16,654 nt of DNA from Bacteroidales bacterium H4 (GTDB lineage: Bacteria; Bacteroidota; Bacteroidia; Bacteroidales; Muribaculaceae). Where the stretch lies: contig DAAP01000001.1 of the NCBI GenBank assembly GCA_001701165.1, forward strand, positions 1-16,654, in the 5' to 3' direction. Position 1 is the first letter of the stretch. Every line of letters begins with the position of its first letter. Shown piece after piece: positions 7,309 to 14,449 of this stretch. The notes beneath the pieces were generated by a model that was not told where the DNA came from, did not search any database, and saw only the letters and a program-made list of their open reading frames with translations. A program made the translations under genes and the position numbers.

Positions 7309-7313
7309 ATTTG
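7283..7313 (+). promoter_or_regulatory. Consensus Bacteroidetes promoter for the 7341 operon
   Basis: TTTG at 7283-7286, 19 bp, then TAAATTTG at 7306-7313 make a full -33/-7 pair. Transcription would begin near 7320, about 20 nt before the ATG at 7341. The box overlaps the stop codon of the preceding gene. This suggests basal, unregulated expression of the nuclease-like/MBL/FtsZ-like genes, in contrast to the dyad promoters, which lack a -33 box. Confidence 0.55.
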
Positions 7314-7340
7314 TAATTATCAAACAATCTACGCTATAAT

Positions 7341-8273
7341 ATGAATGACAAACAAATAATAGAACACTTGAAGAAAATCTTGCCGTCGGCAAAACTCCCA
7401 ACTCGAATATCATTCGAGACCGCAGACGATTGTCTCTATATCAAGTTATGCGGACGCGGGGTAGTTGCTAATATGCAAACTGACGAATCTGCTTTTGAAG
7501 GTTGGGCAATAATGTTAAAGTCAGCATTGCCAAATATTCAGAAAGTTGTTCTTGATTGGGAAAATCCAGTATTTAATGCGACTGCTCAACAAGCCCATTA
7601 TAACCGTTTTATAATGCGTGTGTCGAATTTCAAGCAGGCGTACTCGTGGTTTAATATCGAAGAATACCGGATACCGGAAGTGAACGAAATGCAGAAACTG
7701 CTTGAAAGTAAAACCATCGTAGTTAATTTTCCGCAGAGAGACTGTAATCCCGTAACAGATCCAAATAAAAAGCCGGAAGCTGTGCTGGAAAGAAAGCTCG
7801 TTGAACTTTGGAAGAAGACCAGCCCAGTAACAGACGAGCAACTCCCTATGGGGCTTTTCCGCAATGGAAAAGTCTCGAAGGAAAATACTTTGACTCCAAG
7901 AGGTGCAAGCCAAATTGACTTATGGCAACTTGACAACGACACGATGCGTATTTATGAGTTGAAGGTAAAAGGCAATGAAGCGATTGGGATAATCTCTGAA
8001 CTTATGTTCTATGTTTGCAATATAAAAAACATAGTAGATGGACTAATTAAATACCCCGATGTTAGTAACGTTAAGTCGTACCGCCATTTTAAGGATTTTG
8101 TCAATGCTGTGACTAACAAGGATATCAAAAGTGTCATCGGTTATTTCACAGCCCCACGTTTGCATCCGCTACTTGAATCCCCCAAGTTGAAGGATACTAT
8201 TCTTGAAATACTAAATGCGAACAGCTTTGACATAAGGTTTGAAATTTACAATATATCACATCTGACAGAATGA
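7341..8273 (+). CDS. Putative PD-(D/E)XK-type nuclease-fold protein
   Basis: A 310-residue protein. The N-terminal 130 residues form an unrecognised domain. The C-terminal part has a restriction-endonuclease-like arrangement: a helix with E147 and E150 (EAVLERKLVELW), then GASQIDLW with D193 on a predicted strand, then MRIYELKVK with E206 and K208, then a helix ISELMFYV with E220 and Y224. This D-Xn-ExK order is the catalytic core of the superfamily. A DNA or RNA nuclease activity is therefore inferred, not proven. Its stop overlaps the start of the MBL-fold gene (ATGA, 8270-8273), so they form a coupled pair. It has its own consensus promoter. Its family is clearly different from that of the 1863-3128 nuclease. 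Confidence 0.6.
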   Translation: MNDKQIIEHLKKILPSAKLPTRISFETADDCLYIKLCGRGVVANMQTDESAFEGWAIMLKSALPNIQKVVLDWENPVFNATAQQAHYNRFIMRVSNFKQAYSWFNIEEYRIPEVNEMQKLLESKTIVVNFPQRDCNPVTDPNKKPEAVLERKLVELWKKTSPVTDEQLPMGLFRNGKVSKENTLTPRGASQIDLWQLDNDTMRIYELKVKGNEAIGIISELMFYVCNIKNIVDGLIKYPDVSNVKSYRHFKDFVNAVTNKDIKSVIGYFTAPRLHPLLESPKLKDTILEILNANSFDIRFEIYNISHLTE

Positions 8274-9625
8274 AAATCACAGTTCATCGCGGCTCCAATC
8301 AGATAGGAGGATGCGTAACCGAATACGAATCCAACGGGTGGAAACTGTTTGTCGATTACGGCGAACAGTTACCGGGCGCACCTATGTCTGACAAAAAGTT
8401 GGAGATAGATGGACTGACTTGTGGAGATATACGAAAAAGTGCTCTGCTGATTACCCACTATCACGGCGACCATATCGGCAGAATCACTGAATTGCCATCT
8501 GACCTTACCATATATATGGGAAAAATTGCAAAAGAAATAGCATCGCAACTTGCCAATCATCTGAGTGTGGTGAGCGAAGAACATCAACTAATGTCAGAGC
8601 GACTTAAAAGTGTTTCTACCTTTAACGCCGGCAAGCTATTTTCTTTCGGTGAATTTAATATTTTGCCGATAGTAATCGACCACTCTGCATTTGATGCCTA
8701 CGCTTTCAGTATTGAGGCAAGGGAACTGAAAGTTTTTCACACAGGAGATTTCCGGACACATGGTTTCCGTAGTGGGAAATTGCCGAAAGTAATTGATAAA
8801 TATGTGGGCCGGGCTGACTATGTAGTCTGTGAAGCAACAAATATCAGCCGACCTGATGCCATACCGATGCCGGAGCATTTGCTACAACGTGGATTCAGTA
8901 AAGCTTTTACCGAAAATAAGTATAATGTAGTCTATGTATCTTCGACAAATATAGACCGCTTGTTCGGCCTGTATCATGCAGCACTGAGAGCACATCGTCC
9001 GTTCTATGTGGATGCCTATCAGAAACAGATAATGGATATTGTAGCAGGTAAAGATTCTATATGGGGAAAATCATCTCTTTATAAATACGAAGAAGGTAGA
9101 GAACCTAAGCCTCTTATACAAAGAGGTGTCGAATTTGTAGCCAACGACAAATTTATTGATTATGTTTCGGAACATGGATATGTGCTTGTCGCGCGTCAGG
9201 GTGAGCGGTTTGACAAACTTTTATCTAAACTGCCTGATTTCGGCCGGGTAAAATATCTTTCCATGTGGGATGGCTATCTTGATGAATCGAAGGCAGCATA
9301 TAATCCTACTCTTGCCAAATCAGTTGGCACAGAATATAGGTATATGCACACCAGCGGTCATTGTGACATGAAAGGCCTCGATGAGTTGTTTTCTATGCTT
9401 GCCCCCAAAGCGATTATTCCTATTCACACAGACAATCCACAGGCTTTCGCAGATTTGTTCTGCGATAAATGGCCTGTGATTCTTCTTAACGACGGGGAGT
9501 ATTTCGCGGCTATAAGAGATCCGTGGTTTGATATTACCGAAGCCAAAATTCTTGCTTACAAGCAACCGGACAAGTCACATAGAGTTATTGAAAATTCTGA
9601 AGGGGCTACGCTATTGGTCTCTTGA
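8270..9625 (+). CDS. RNase J-like metallo-beta-lactamase (MBL) fold protein
   Basis: A 451-residue MBL-fold hydrolase. HYHGDH at 63-68 (H63, H65, D67, H68), H138 in IDHSAFDAY, D160 in HTGDFR and H386 in IPIHTD supply a two-metal site. HTSGH at 360-364 and the intervening region (about 185-355) fit the beta-CASP insertion found in RNase J, CPSF73 and related nucleic-acid nucleases. RNase J is a 5'-3' exo- and endoribonuclease of about 550 residues; this copy is shorter and lacks the usual C-terminal domain, so it is a specialised accessory paralogue. It is coupled by a 4-nt overlap to the nuclease-like gene upstream. A role in trimming broken RNA fits the neighbouring ligases but is inference. 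A DNA or small-molecule substrate is possible. Confidence 0.85.
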   Translation: MKITVHRGSNQIGGCVTEYESNGWKLFVDYGEQLPGAPMSDKKLEIDGLTCGDIRKSALLITHYHGDHIGRITELPSDLTIYMGKIAKEIASQLANHLSVVSEEHQLMSERLKSVSTFNAGKLFSFGEFNILPIVIDHSAFDAYAFSIEARELKVFHTGDFRTHGFRSGKLPKVIDKYVGRADYVVCEATNISRPDAIPMPEHLLQRGFSKAFTENKYNVVYVSSTNIDRLFGLYHAALRAHRPFYVDAYQKQIMDIVAGKDSIWGKSSLYKYEEGREPKPLIQRGVEFVANDKFIDYVSEHGYVLVARQGERFDKLLSKLPDFGRVKYLSMWDGYLDESKAAYNPTLAKSVGTEYRYMHTSGHCDMKGLDELFSMLAPKAIIPIHTDNPQAFADLFCDKWPVILLNDGEYFAAIRDPWFDITEAKILAYKQPDKSHRVIENSEGATLLVS

Positions 9626-10118
9626 TGAACGCAGCCTTGGTGAGTTCCAATGCTGGAAGGATGCCGAGTTTGCATTACATCATGTTGTGTATGCGCCAAA
9701 TCGTGTTCTTGCATATTCTATTGAGACAGATGATGATATGGCTACAGACTTATATGTAGTCTATACTCCAGACTTCGCTGAATACTCTGAATATTCAGAA
9801 GGTGAGCACGAGCCCAGCGGTAATAATTATCAAGAAAAATGTGCTTTTTCCCCTGGCGATAAAGTCTTGGCTATTATTGAGAATGAATTGCTTATGCCAT
9901 GCACATTTGTCGGCCCAACATCTGATGAGTTCTTTAAGGAATATCATAGAAAAGATGGAGTTACAGATGAGAAAAAGATAGATGAATTTGTCTCTGATAT
10001 ATGGGATTGGGACTGGGATTCTGTTGTGGTAAAGCCTCTTATCAAAATCGAAACCGGATTAAGAGAAGTGCCGTCTGAAACCACTGCTCAAAGAATCTAC
10101 GTTTTCCCTTATAAATAA
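9528..10118 (+). CDS. Unrecognised acidic protein of about 176-196 residues
   Basis: The frame opens at ATG 9528, overlapping the MBL gene by 98 nt, which is long. TTG codons at 9552 and 9588 would shorten the overlap, and convincing protein-like sequence starts near LRYWSLDERSLGEF. The centre (ALHHVVYAPNRVLAYSIETDDDMATDLYVVY) looks like a compact alpha/beta domain. An acidic linker with EYSEYSEGEHEP follows, then SPGDKVLAIIENELLMPCTFVG, a beta-rich stretch, and a tryptophan-rich acidic motif (DIWDWDWDS). There is no membrane segment or known catalytic motif. It lies between the RNase J-like and FtsZ-like genes in the same operon. Function unknown. Confidence 0.65.
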   Translation: MILPKPKFLLTSNRTSHIELLKILKGLRYWSLDERSLGEFQCWKDAEFALHHVVYAPNRVLAYSIETDDDMATDLYVVYTPDFAEYSEYSEGEHEPSGNNYQEKCAFSPGDKVLAIIENELLMPCTFVGPTSDEFFKEYHRKDGVTDEKKIDEFVSDIWDWDWDSVVVKPLIKIETGLREVPSETTAQRIYVFPYK

Positions 10119-10142
10119 TTAGAACTATAAAATATACAAAGC

Positions 10143-10664
10143 ATGAGTAAGACTATGATACTTGCAATCGGTGGCGTTGGTTGCAATATGGCTGAAACAA
10201 TAATGCGCGTTGCCAATGCGCATTGGGTTAAGGAGGCTACATATCTTTTCGCTGATTCCGATATGGAACGCCTTTCAGAACTGGGTAAAAAGGGATTTGA
10301 AACGTTGAATCTCCTTCGTGATTCCGACTCATTCCCTACTGACAAACTTAAAGGTGTTGAAAAGCTCTACATCCTTGCCGGTCTCGGGGGTGTGACAGGC
10401 AGCAAATTCGCAGAGATTGCAGCGAAGTCAGCTAAATCAGATGGTGTTGGCAATGTAGCCTTAATTGTAACACTTCCCTTCATATTCGAGGGAACAGGCA
10501 AAATGGCTAATGCAAGCGAGGCACTTAAATCCCTTTCAGATATACCAGTCAAGGTGCTCAATAACGAAGACCTTACGGAACGATATCCGGACCTAAACTT
10601 CATAGATGCCTTTGAATATTCCGACAAGGAAGCACTCAACGCAATGGAATCAGGACTTATTTAA
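10143..10664 (+). CDS. GTPase-domain-only FtsZ/tubulin-like protein
   Basis: A 173-residue protein covering only the nucleotide-binding half of the tubulin/FtsZ fold. GGVGCNMAE (10-18) matches FtsZ loop T1. AGLGGVTGSKFAEI (79-92) matches the GGGTGTG signature loop T4. VALIVTLPFIFEG (105-117) matches the FtsZ strand with its PF-FEG motif. LNFIDAFEYSDKEAL (151-165) matches helix H7. The chain then ends, so the T7 loop and the C-terminal activation domain are missing, and polymer-driven GTP hydrolysis of the usual kind should be impossible. It might bind GTP as a switch, or cap or poison host FtsZ. It shares one base with the start of the phosphoesterase gene (TAATG). Fold assignment rests on motif order; I know no characterised protein of this form. 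Confidence 0.75.
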   Translation: MSKTMILAIGGVGCNMAETIMRVANAHWVKEATYLFADSDMERLSELGKKGFETLNLLRDSDSFPTDKLKGVEKLYILAGLGGVTGSKFAEIAAKSAKSDGVGNVALIVTLPFIFEGTGKMANASEALKSLSDIPVKVLNNEDLTERYPDLNFIDAFEYSDKEALNAMESGLI

Positions 10665-11266
10665 TGAAAATACTCCATCTTTCCGATACTCACAACTGCC
10701 ATCATCGGCTTCGGGATTTACCCGAGGCCGATATGGTGGTACATTCCGGCGACTTCTGTATGGCCGGAACCGAACAGGAAGCCCTTGATTTCTTCAACTG
10801 GTTTTGTGACTTGCCATACAAACACAAAATCTTTATCTGCGGCAACCATGACGATTGCCTCTATGGAGCCAGCATTGAAGGGCTGGATAGTAACGTCCAT
10901 TATCTCTGCAACTCAGGCGTTGAGATTGAGGGTGTGAAATTTTACGGTGTTCCGATGTTTATGGGCGATTGCATAACCGACCGCCAGAGCTGTAACTATG
11001 CCAAGATACCATCCGATACCGATGTCTTGATTACTCATTGTCCGGCTTATGGCATACTTGATTATGATGACGGTATCAACTACGGCTCCGAAGAGATTCT
11101 CATGAAGTTATCCGACCTTAATCTCAAAGCCCACCTATTCGGTCATATCCATGCCCAACACGGAATCAAGGAACAAAACGGCGTCATATTCTCCAACGGC
11201 GCGATTGTGAACGCAGATTACACCATTCTCAGTACCTCTAACATAATCATAGTGGAAAATGCCTAA
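10664..11266 (+). CDS. Calcineurin-like metallophosphoesterase
   Basis: A 200-residue phosphoesterase with all superfamily motifs: SDTH (D8, H10), HSGDF (D30), GNHDD (N61, H62), ITHCP (H125) and FGHIHAQHG (H161, H163). The compact size and motif spacing resemble MPPED-type enzymes, which act on cyclic nucleotides or phosphodiesters. Near RNA ligases, a plausible substrate is a 2',3'-cyclic phosphate end or a nucleotide signal, but this is inference. The start overlaps the FtsZ-like stop by one base and its end overlaps the next gene by 8 nt, so the three are tightly coupled. No signal peptide; cytoplasmic. Confidence 0.9.
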   Translation: MKILHLSDTHNCHHRLRDLPEADMVVHSGDFCMAGTEQEALDFFNWFCDLPYKHKIFICGNHDDCLYGASIEGLDSNVHYLCNSGVEIEGVKFYGVPMFMGDCITDRQSCNYAKIPSDTDVLITHCPAYGILDYDDGINYGSEEILMKLSDLNLKAHLFGHIHAQHGIKEQNGVIFSNGAIVNADYTILSTSNIIIVENA

Positions 11267-11540
11267 ACGCAAACGACATCAACCGGGCAAATATAAGCCG
11301 AAGCCCGAGATTGGTCCGAATTTTACCGGCACCAAACCTCTGACTCTTTTCCAAGCCGACAATGGCCTATGGGGAGTGAAGGACGGCAATGGCAATGTTG
11401 AAATAGAACCCAAATATCAGAGCGTAGAACAGACAGAAGATGACAAGAAACTGGGAATTGTCAGGCTAATAGCCTATGATCATGTCCTTTCAGTTTCTCC
11501 CGATGATTGGGACTTACTCGCGTTTTTCTCGCCGGACTAA
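11259..11540 (+). CDS. Small WG-repeat-like protein
   Basis: A 93-residue protein with a very basic N-terminus (PKRKRHQPGKYKPKP) followed by one copy of a WG-type beta repeat (GLWGVKDGNGNVEIEPKY, about residues 37-54). The C-terminus is acidic, including SPDDWDLLAFF. WG repeats usually occur in arrays, so a single copy is unusual. The basic tail could touch nucleic acid. The start overlaps the phosphoesterase by 8 nt and is translationally coupled. The stop overlaps the stop of the convergent WYL2 gene by 3 nt (11537-11540), leaving no room for a terminator. Confidence 0.65.
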   Translation: MPKRKRHQPGKYKPKPEIGPNFTGTKPLTLFQADNGLWGVKDGNGNVEIEPKYQSVEQTEDDKKLGIVRLIAYDHVLSVSPDDWDLLAFFSPD

Positions 11541-12559
11541 TCCTTATATTTCGCTGAGGCTATTCTGACGCTTTCGGCGATTCGGGCGCGGAACTCCGGC
11601 GGGGCTATTACTTCGGCATGGCCACCGTAGCCGAGGATGAGACGCTCCAGTTCGTTGTTTATAACCACCTTTAGCGAGAGCTGAACTGAGCCGTCGCGGA
11701 AGCGTTGCTCCACTTTCTGCGATTTATGAAATGGCTTTGACTCAACGTAAGGAGCCTGCTGGCGGTCAATCTTAATAACTACTCTCCGCGCTTTGTCATG
11801 GATTCCCTTGGTCACACCGATAGTGTCATCAAAGAAATGCTCCGGGTCAAAGTCAACGCATTTCTTAAACGGATGTTCTTTGTCAAGCGCAACCGATTGT
11901 ATGCGGTCGAGGGCAAAGATATTGACCTGTGGAACGCGATTGGAGGCTTTTTCGCCGATTAGAAACCAGCGGTTACGATACTCCCTTAATAAATAAGGAT
12001 ATACTGTCAATGCCTCCGATTGACGGGCCTTGAACGACTGATATTCAATAATGATTGTCTGCTGTTTGCGCACAGCATCATATATGTCGCCGATAAATTT
12101 TGCTCCTTTATATCCTGCCACATGCTCCATGTCCATTGCCGGTACCGACGAGCCGGTGTGTCGAGAGATCTGCTCGTTGAGTTTGCTTATTGTGTCGATT
12201 GATGAAGCCAACTGCGGAAAACCCCGCAACTGACGCAATATGTCGAGAGCCGAGTTGAGAGCGTCAAGTCCCTCATCGTTCAGCGGGAGATGAGTGATAC
12301 TGTAATCCGGGTCTTCGTATTCATAATACTTGTTTTCCCTGACTACTATCGGGGCATTATAGCCCAAGCGGTCGCTGCGCATCAGCGCAAGGTCGTTCTG
12401 GAACGTGCGACGGCTCACAGGATTGCTCCGGCCCTCAAATTCAGCCAAAGCATCAGTGCAGGCGTCGATAAGGTCGTTGATAGTCCAGCGGCGGTAATGG
12501 TTCTGAAGACACTTGTCGATGGTGGATATTCGTATGAGAGTGGCGCGATTTATGGGCAT
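11537..12559 (-). CDS. WYL-domain transcriptional regulator (WYL2)
   Basis: A 340-residue regulator. A helix-turn-helix region (about residues 8-70, with VSRRTFQNDL as a likely recognition helix) is followed by a WYL domain (about 155-222). The signature here reads RWFLIG (197-202), with FALDRI at 215-220, and a WCX-like C-terminus at about 257-338. I chose the ATG at 12559-12557 rather than an upstream extension to 12694, because the extension would run through the rtcB-B promoter and coding start, and because a good -7 box lies just before 12559. It diverges from rtcB-B/prfH with the class I dyad between them, so it is the natural candidate to control both rtcB promoters and itself. Confidence 0.9.
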   Translation of the reverse strand: MPINRATLIRISTIDKCLQNHYRRWTINDLIDACTDALAEFEGRSNPVSRRTFQNDLALMRSDRLGYNAPIVVRENKYYEYEDPDYSITHLPLNDEGLDALNSALDILRQLRGFPQLASSIDTISKLNEQISRHTGSSVPAMDMEHVAGYKGAKFIGDIYDAVRKQQTIIIEYQSFKARQSEALTVYPYLLREYRNRWFLIGEKASNRVPQVNIFALDRIQSVALDKEHPFKKCVDFDPEHFFDDTIGVTKGIHDKARRVVIKIDRQQAPYVESKPFHKSQKVEQRFRDGSVQLSLKVVINNELERLILGYGGHAEVIAPPEFRARIAESVRIASAKYKD

Positions 12560-12573
12560 AATCAGATTTTTTA

Positions 12574-12605
12574 CAAAAATAGCAATTTTTTTAATAGTGC
12601 GCAAA
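12574..12605 (-). promoter_or_regulatory. WYL2 promoter overlapping the class I operator
   Basis: On the minus strand TTTG at 12605-12602, 20 bp, then TATTTTTG at 12581-12574 form a near-perfect -33/-7 promoter. The ATG follows 14 bp after the box, giving a leader of only about 8-10 nt. The -33 TTTG lies inside the left arm and spacer of the TGCGCAA-N5-TTGCGCA dyad, so occupancy of that dyad should block WYL2 transcription (autorepression), whatever it does to rtcB-B on the other side. Confidence 0.6.
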
Positions 12606-12633
12606 TCCATTGCGCACCACCATCTCAACTTTG
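12597..12633 (+). promoter_or_regulatory. rtcB-B/prfH promoter with class I dyad operator
   Basis: A perfect 8-bp inverted repeat GTGCGCAA-N5-TTGCGCAC (12597-12617, centre 12607) stands 19 bp upstream of a near-consensus -7 box CAACTTTG (12626-12633, one mismatch). The core arms, the 5-bp spacer and the 9 bp between TTGCGCA and the box are identical in arrangement to the rtcB-A promoter. No -33 TTTG is present for this direction. The start codon at 12638 is 4 nt after the box, so the message may be leaderless. Confidence 0.75.
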
Positions 12634-12637
12634 CGCC

Positions 12638-13837
12638 ATGATTATAAATGGACAAACAACATCGGCTGAAATTTTCACCGATAATATAGAACAATCAGCT
12701 CTTGACTGGATAACGGAACTCTGTAACCACCCGGCAATGGATGGCGTGCCTATAGTGCAGATGCCCGATGTTCACGCCGGGAGTTTATGTAATGTAGGAA
12801 CAGCTTATCCAATCAGAACGTATGTCAGTCCCGACCATGTCGGCGTTGATATCGGTTGCACCATATCCATGCACAGATTATCGTGCAATGTCAATCCGGA
12901 AGACTACCTGCTGCTCGACCACCGCATCCGCGAGGCAGTCCCGACCGGTACGGAGATATGCCCTAAAAACTCACTCAATGAAAAGGAGCTGTTCCAATTC
13001 CTTAACTCGCAATATCAAAAAGCTCGCTCAGCCGCACCGGACCTTATCAATGATGCACCCCGCATAGACGCCCGGTTCATCACAGATTTCTGCCGACGCA
13101 TCAAACTCCAGGAAAGAGTTTTCTACAAAAGCCTCGGCACACTTGGCGGCGGCAATCATTTCATAGAATATGGCGAAGACACCGAATCAGATGATGGTTG
13201 GCTGACCATTCACTGTGGGTCTCGGAATCTCGGAGTCAAAGTTGCTAATCACTGGCGTAATATTGCGCATAATCCCAAACGTGCGAGACACATTGGCTAT
13301 CTTTGGGACGATGCTTTGCGCGGTTATCTCTCGGATATGATAATCGCTCAGGCATACGCTCTGTATAACCATCAAATAATCCGTGACCGAATTCTTATCA
13401 TTCTCAAAAAACTGTATAAGACAAAGTGCATTGAATCTATCTTTACAACACACAATTATATATCCGTAACAGATGACGTGCCAATGTTGCGAAAAGGATC
13501 AATCGACGCTTCTGAAGGTCGTAAAGTGGCAATCCCATTTAATATGCGCGACGGAATCGCCATCTGTATAGGGAAAGGAAATGAGCAGTGGCTCAGTACC
13601 GCGCCGCACGGTGCAGGACGCATCATGAGCCGCGCCCAAGCCAAAAAGCAAATATCCATGAACGATTTTCAGGCATCAATGAGTGGAATTTACTCGTCAT
13701 CTGTCTGCGCCGGTACTCTTGATGAATCCCCTATGGCATACAAACCTACAGAGGAGATACTCAAGCTCATACAGCCGACAGTCGAAGTAGTCGCCATGAT
13801 TAAGCCCAAACTCAACATTAAAGACAACGGAGAATGA
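12638..13837 (+). CDS. rtcB: RtcB-family RNA ligase paired with PrfH (RtcB-B, RtcB2 type)
   Basis: A 399-residue 3'-phosphate/5'-OH RNA ligase. Motifs present: MPDVHAGS (D44, H46), GVDIGC with C74, GGGNHFIE (N173, H174), HCGSRNLG (H192), HNY (H272), TAPHGAGR with the guanylylation histidine H324, and DESPMAYKP. It is shorter than RtcB-A and lacks that protein's charged insert. The start at 12638 is set by alignment of AEIFTDNIEQSALDWI with the N-terminus of RtcB-A; a longer frame opening at 12290 is rejected. It overlaps prfH by 4 nt (ATGA). In E. coli, RtcB2-PrfH pairs were shown to rescue and reseal ribosomes cleaved in the 16S decoding centre, and the same role is inferred here. Confidence 0.95.
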   Translation: MIINGQTTSAEIFTDNIEQSALDWITELCNHPAMDGVPIVQMPDVHAGSLCNVGTAYPIRTYVSPDHVGVDIGCTISMHRLSCNVNPEDYLLLDHRIREAVPTGTEICPKNSLNEKELFQFLNSQYQKARSAAPDLINDAPRIDARFITDFCRRIKLQERVFYKSLGTLGGGNHFIEYGEDTESDDGWLTIHCGSRNLGVKVANHWRNIAHNPKRARHIGYLWDDALRGYLSDMIIAQAYALYNHQIIRDRILIILKKLYKTKCIESIFTTHNYISVTDDVPMLRKGSIDASEGRKVAIPFNMRDGIAICIGKGNEQWLSTAPHGAGRIMSRAQAKKQISMNDFQASMSGIYSSSVCAGTLDESPMAYKPTEEILKLIQPTVEVVAMIKPKLNIKDNGE

Positions 13838-14439
13838 AACACTATGTACAAATCACTGCCGGTCGCGGTCCGGTGGAATGTGCCAGAGCCGTCACGCTCG
13901 TTGCCCGCGAATTGCTAAAGGCTTTCCCTTCGCTGCAACTCGCCGACTGTGAGCCTCACAATCAGGCGGATGGGTGCTTCATGTCAATGACATTCGCCAC
14001 CGAAGAAGCAATCCCACAGCCTATTATTGACGAATGGCAAGGTACAGTACTTTGGCGTTCAACCAAGAATCCCTATCGTCCGGGACACAAACGCTCCAAC
14101 TGGTTTGTCGGCATCAACTTTGTTGATGAAGTGGAACTGCCGCATATTGATGAATCGGATATTATTTATGAATCCTGCCGTTCCGGTGGCAAAGGGGGAC
14201 AGAATGTCAACAAAGTAGAGACCGCAGTGCGGGCAACCCATATATCAACCGGACTATCAGTAAAATGCTCTGATGAACGCTCACAGTCGCAAAATAAGTC
14301 ACTTGCAAGAGAACGACTGCTGTTGAAACTCCGTGAGATAAACGAAAAGACTCTCGCCGATTCTCAGGCACGCCAATGGAACAATCACGACAACCTTGAA
14401 CGTGGCAAACCCGTCAAAAAATTTTCAGGACCGCTGTAA
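13834..14439 (+). CDS. prfH: PrfH, peptide-chain release factor homologue for damaged ribosomes
   Basis: A 201-residue class I release-factor homologue. The catalytic loop reads SGGKGGQNVNK, with GGQ at 121-123, which triggers peptidyl-tRNA hydrolysis in the peptidyl transferase centre. The length and layout (an N-terminal alpha/beta domain of about 105 residues, the GGQ domain, a basic C-terminal helix with RQWNNHDNLERG) match the PrfH family rather than RF1, RF2 or ArfB. PrfH recognises ribosomes cut near A1493 of 16S rRNA and releases the nascent chain so that RtcB2 can ligate the break. The 4-nt overlap with rtcB-B is the typical gene order. It is the last gene of its operon; the downstream dyad belongs to the ATPase promoter. 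Confidence 0.95.
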   Translation: MKHYVQITAGRGPVECARAVTLVARELLKAFPSLQLADCEPHNQADGCFMSMTFATEEAIPQPIIDEWQGTVLWRSTKNPYRPGHKRSNWFVGINFVDEVELPHIDESDIIYESCRSGGKGGQNVNKVETAVRATHISTGLSVKCSDERSQSQNKSLARERLLLKLREINEKTLADSQARQWNNHDNLERGKPVKKFSGPL

Positions 14440-14449
14440 TTTTTATATG

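Noticed and set aside
12290..12637. Upstream extension of rtcB-B to a 515-residue protein
   Set aside because: The extension is antisense to WYL2 coding sequence and runs through the dyad promoter. Alignment with RtcB-A places the start at 12638.
12560..12694. Upstream extension of WYL2 to 385 residues
   Set aside because: It would be antisense to the rtcB-B start and include both promoters. ATG 12559 follows a good -7 box and keeps the whole regulator.
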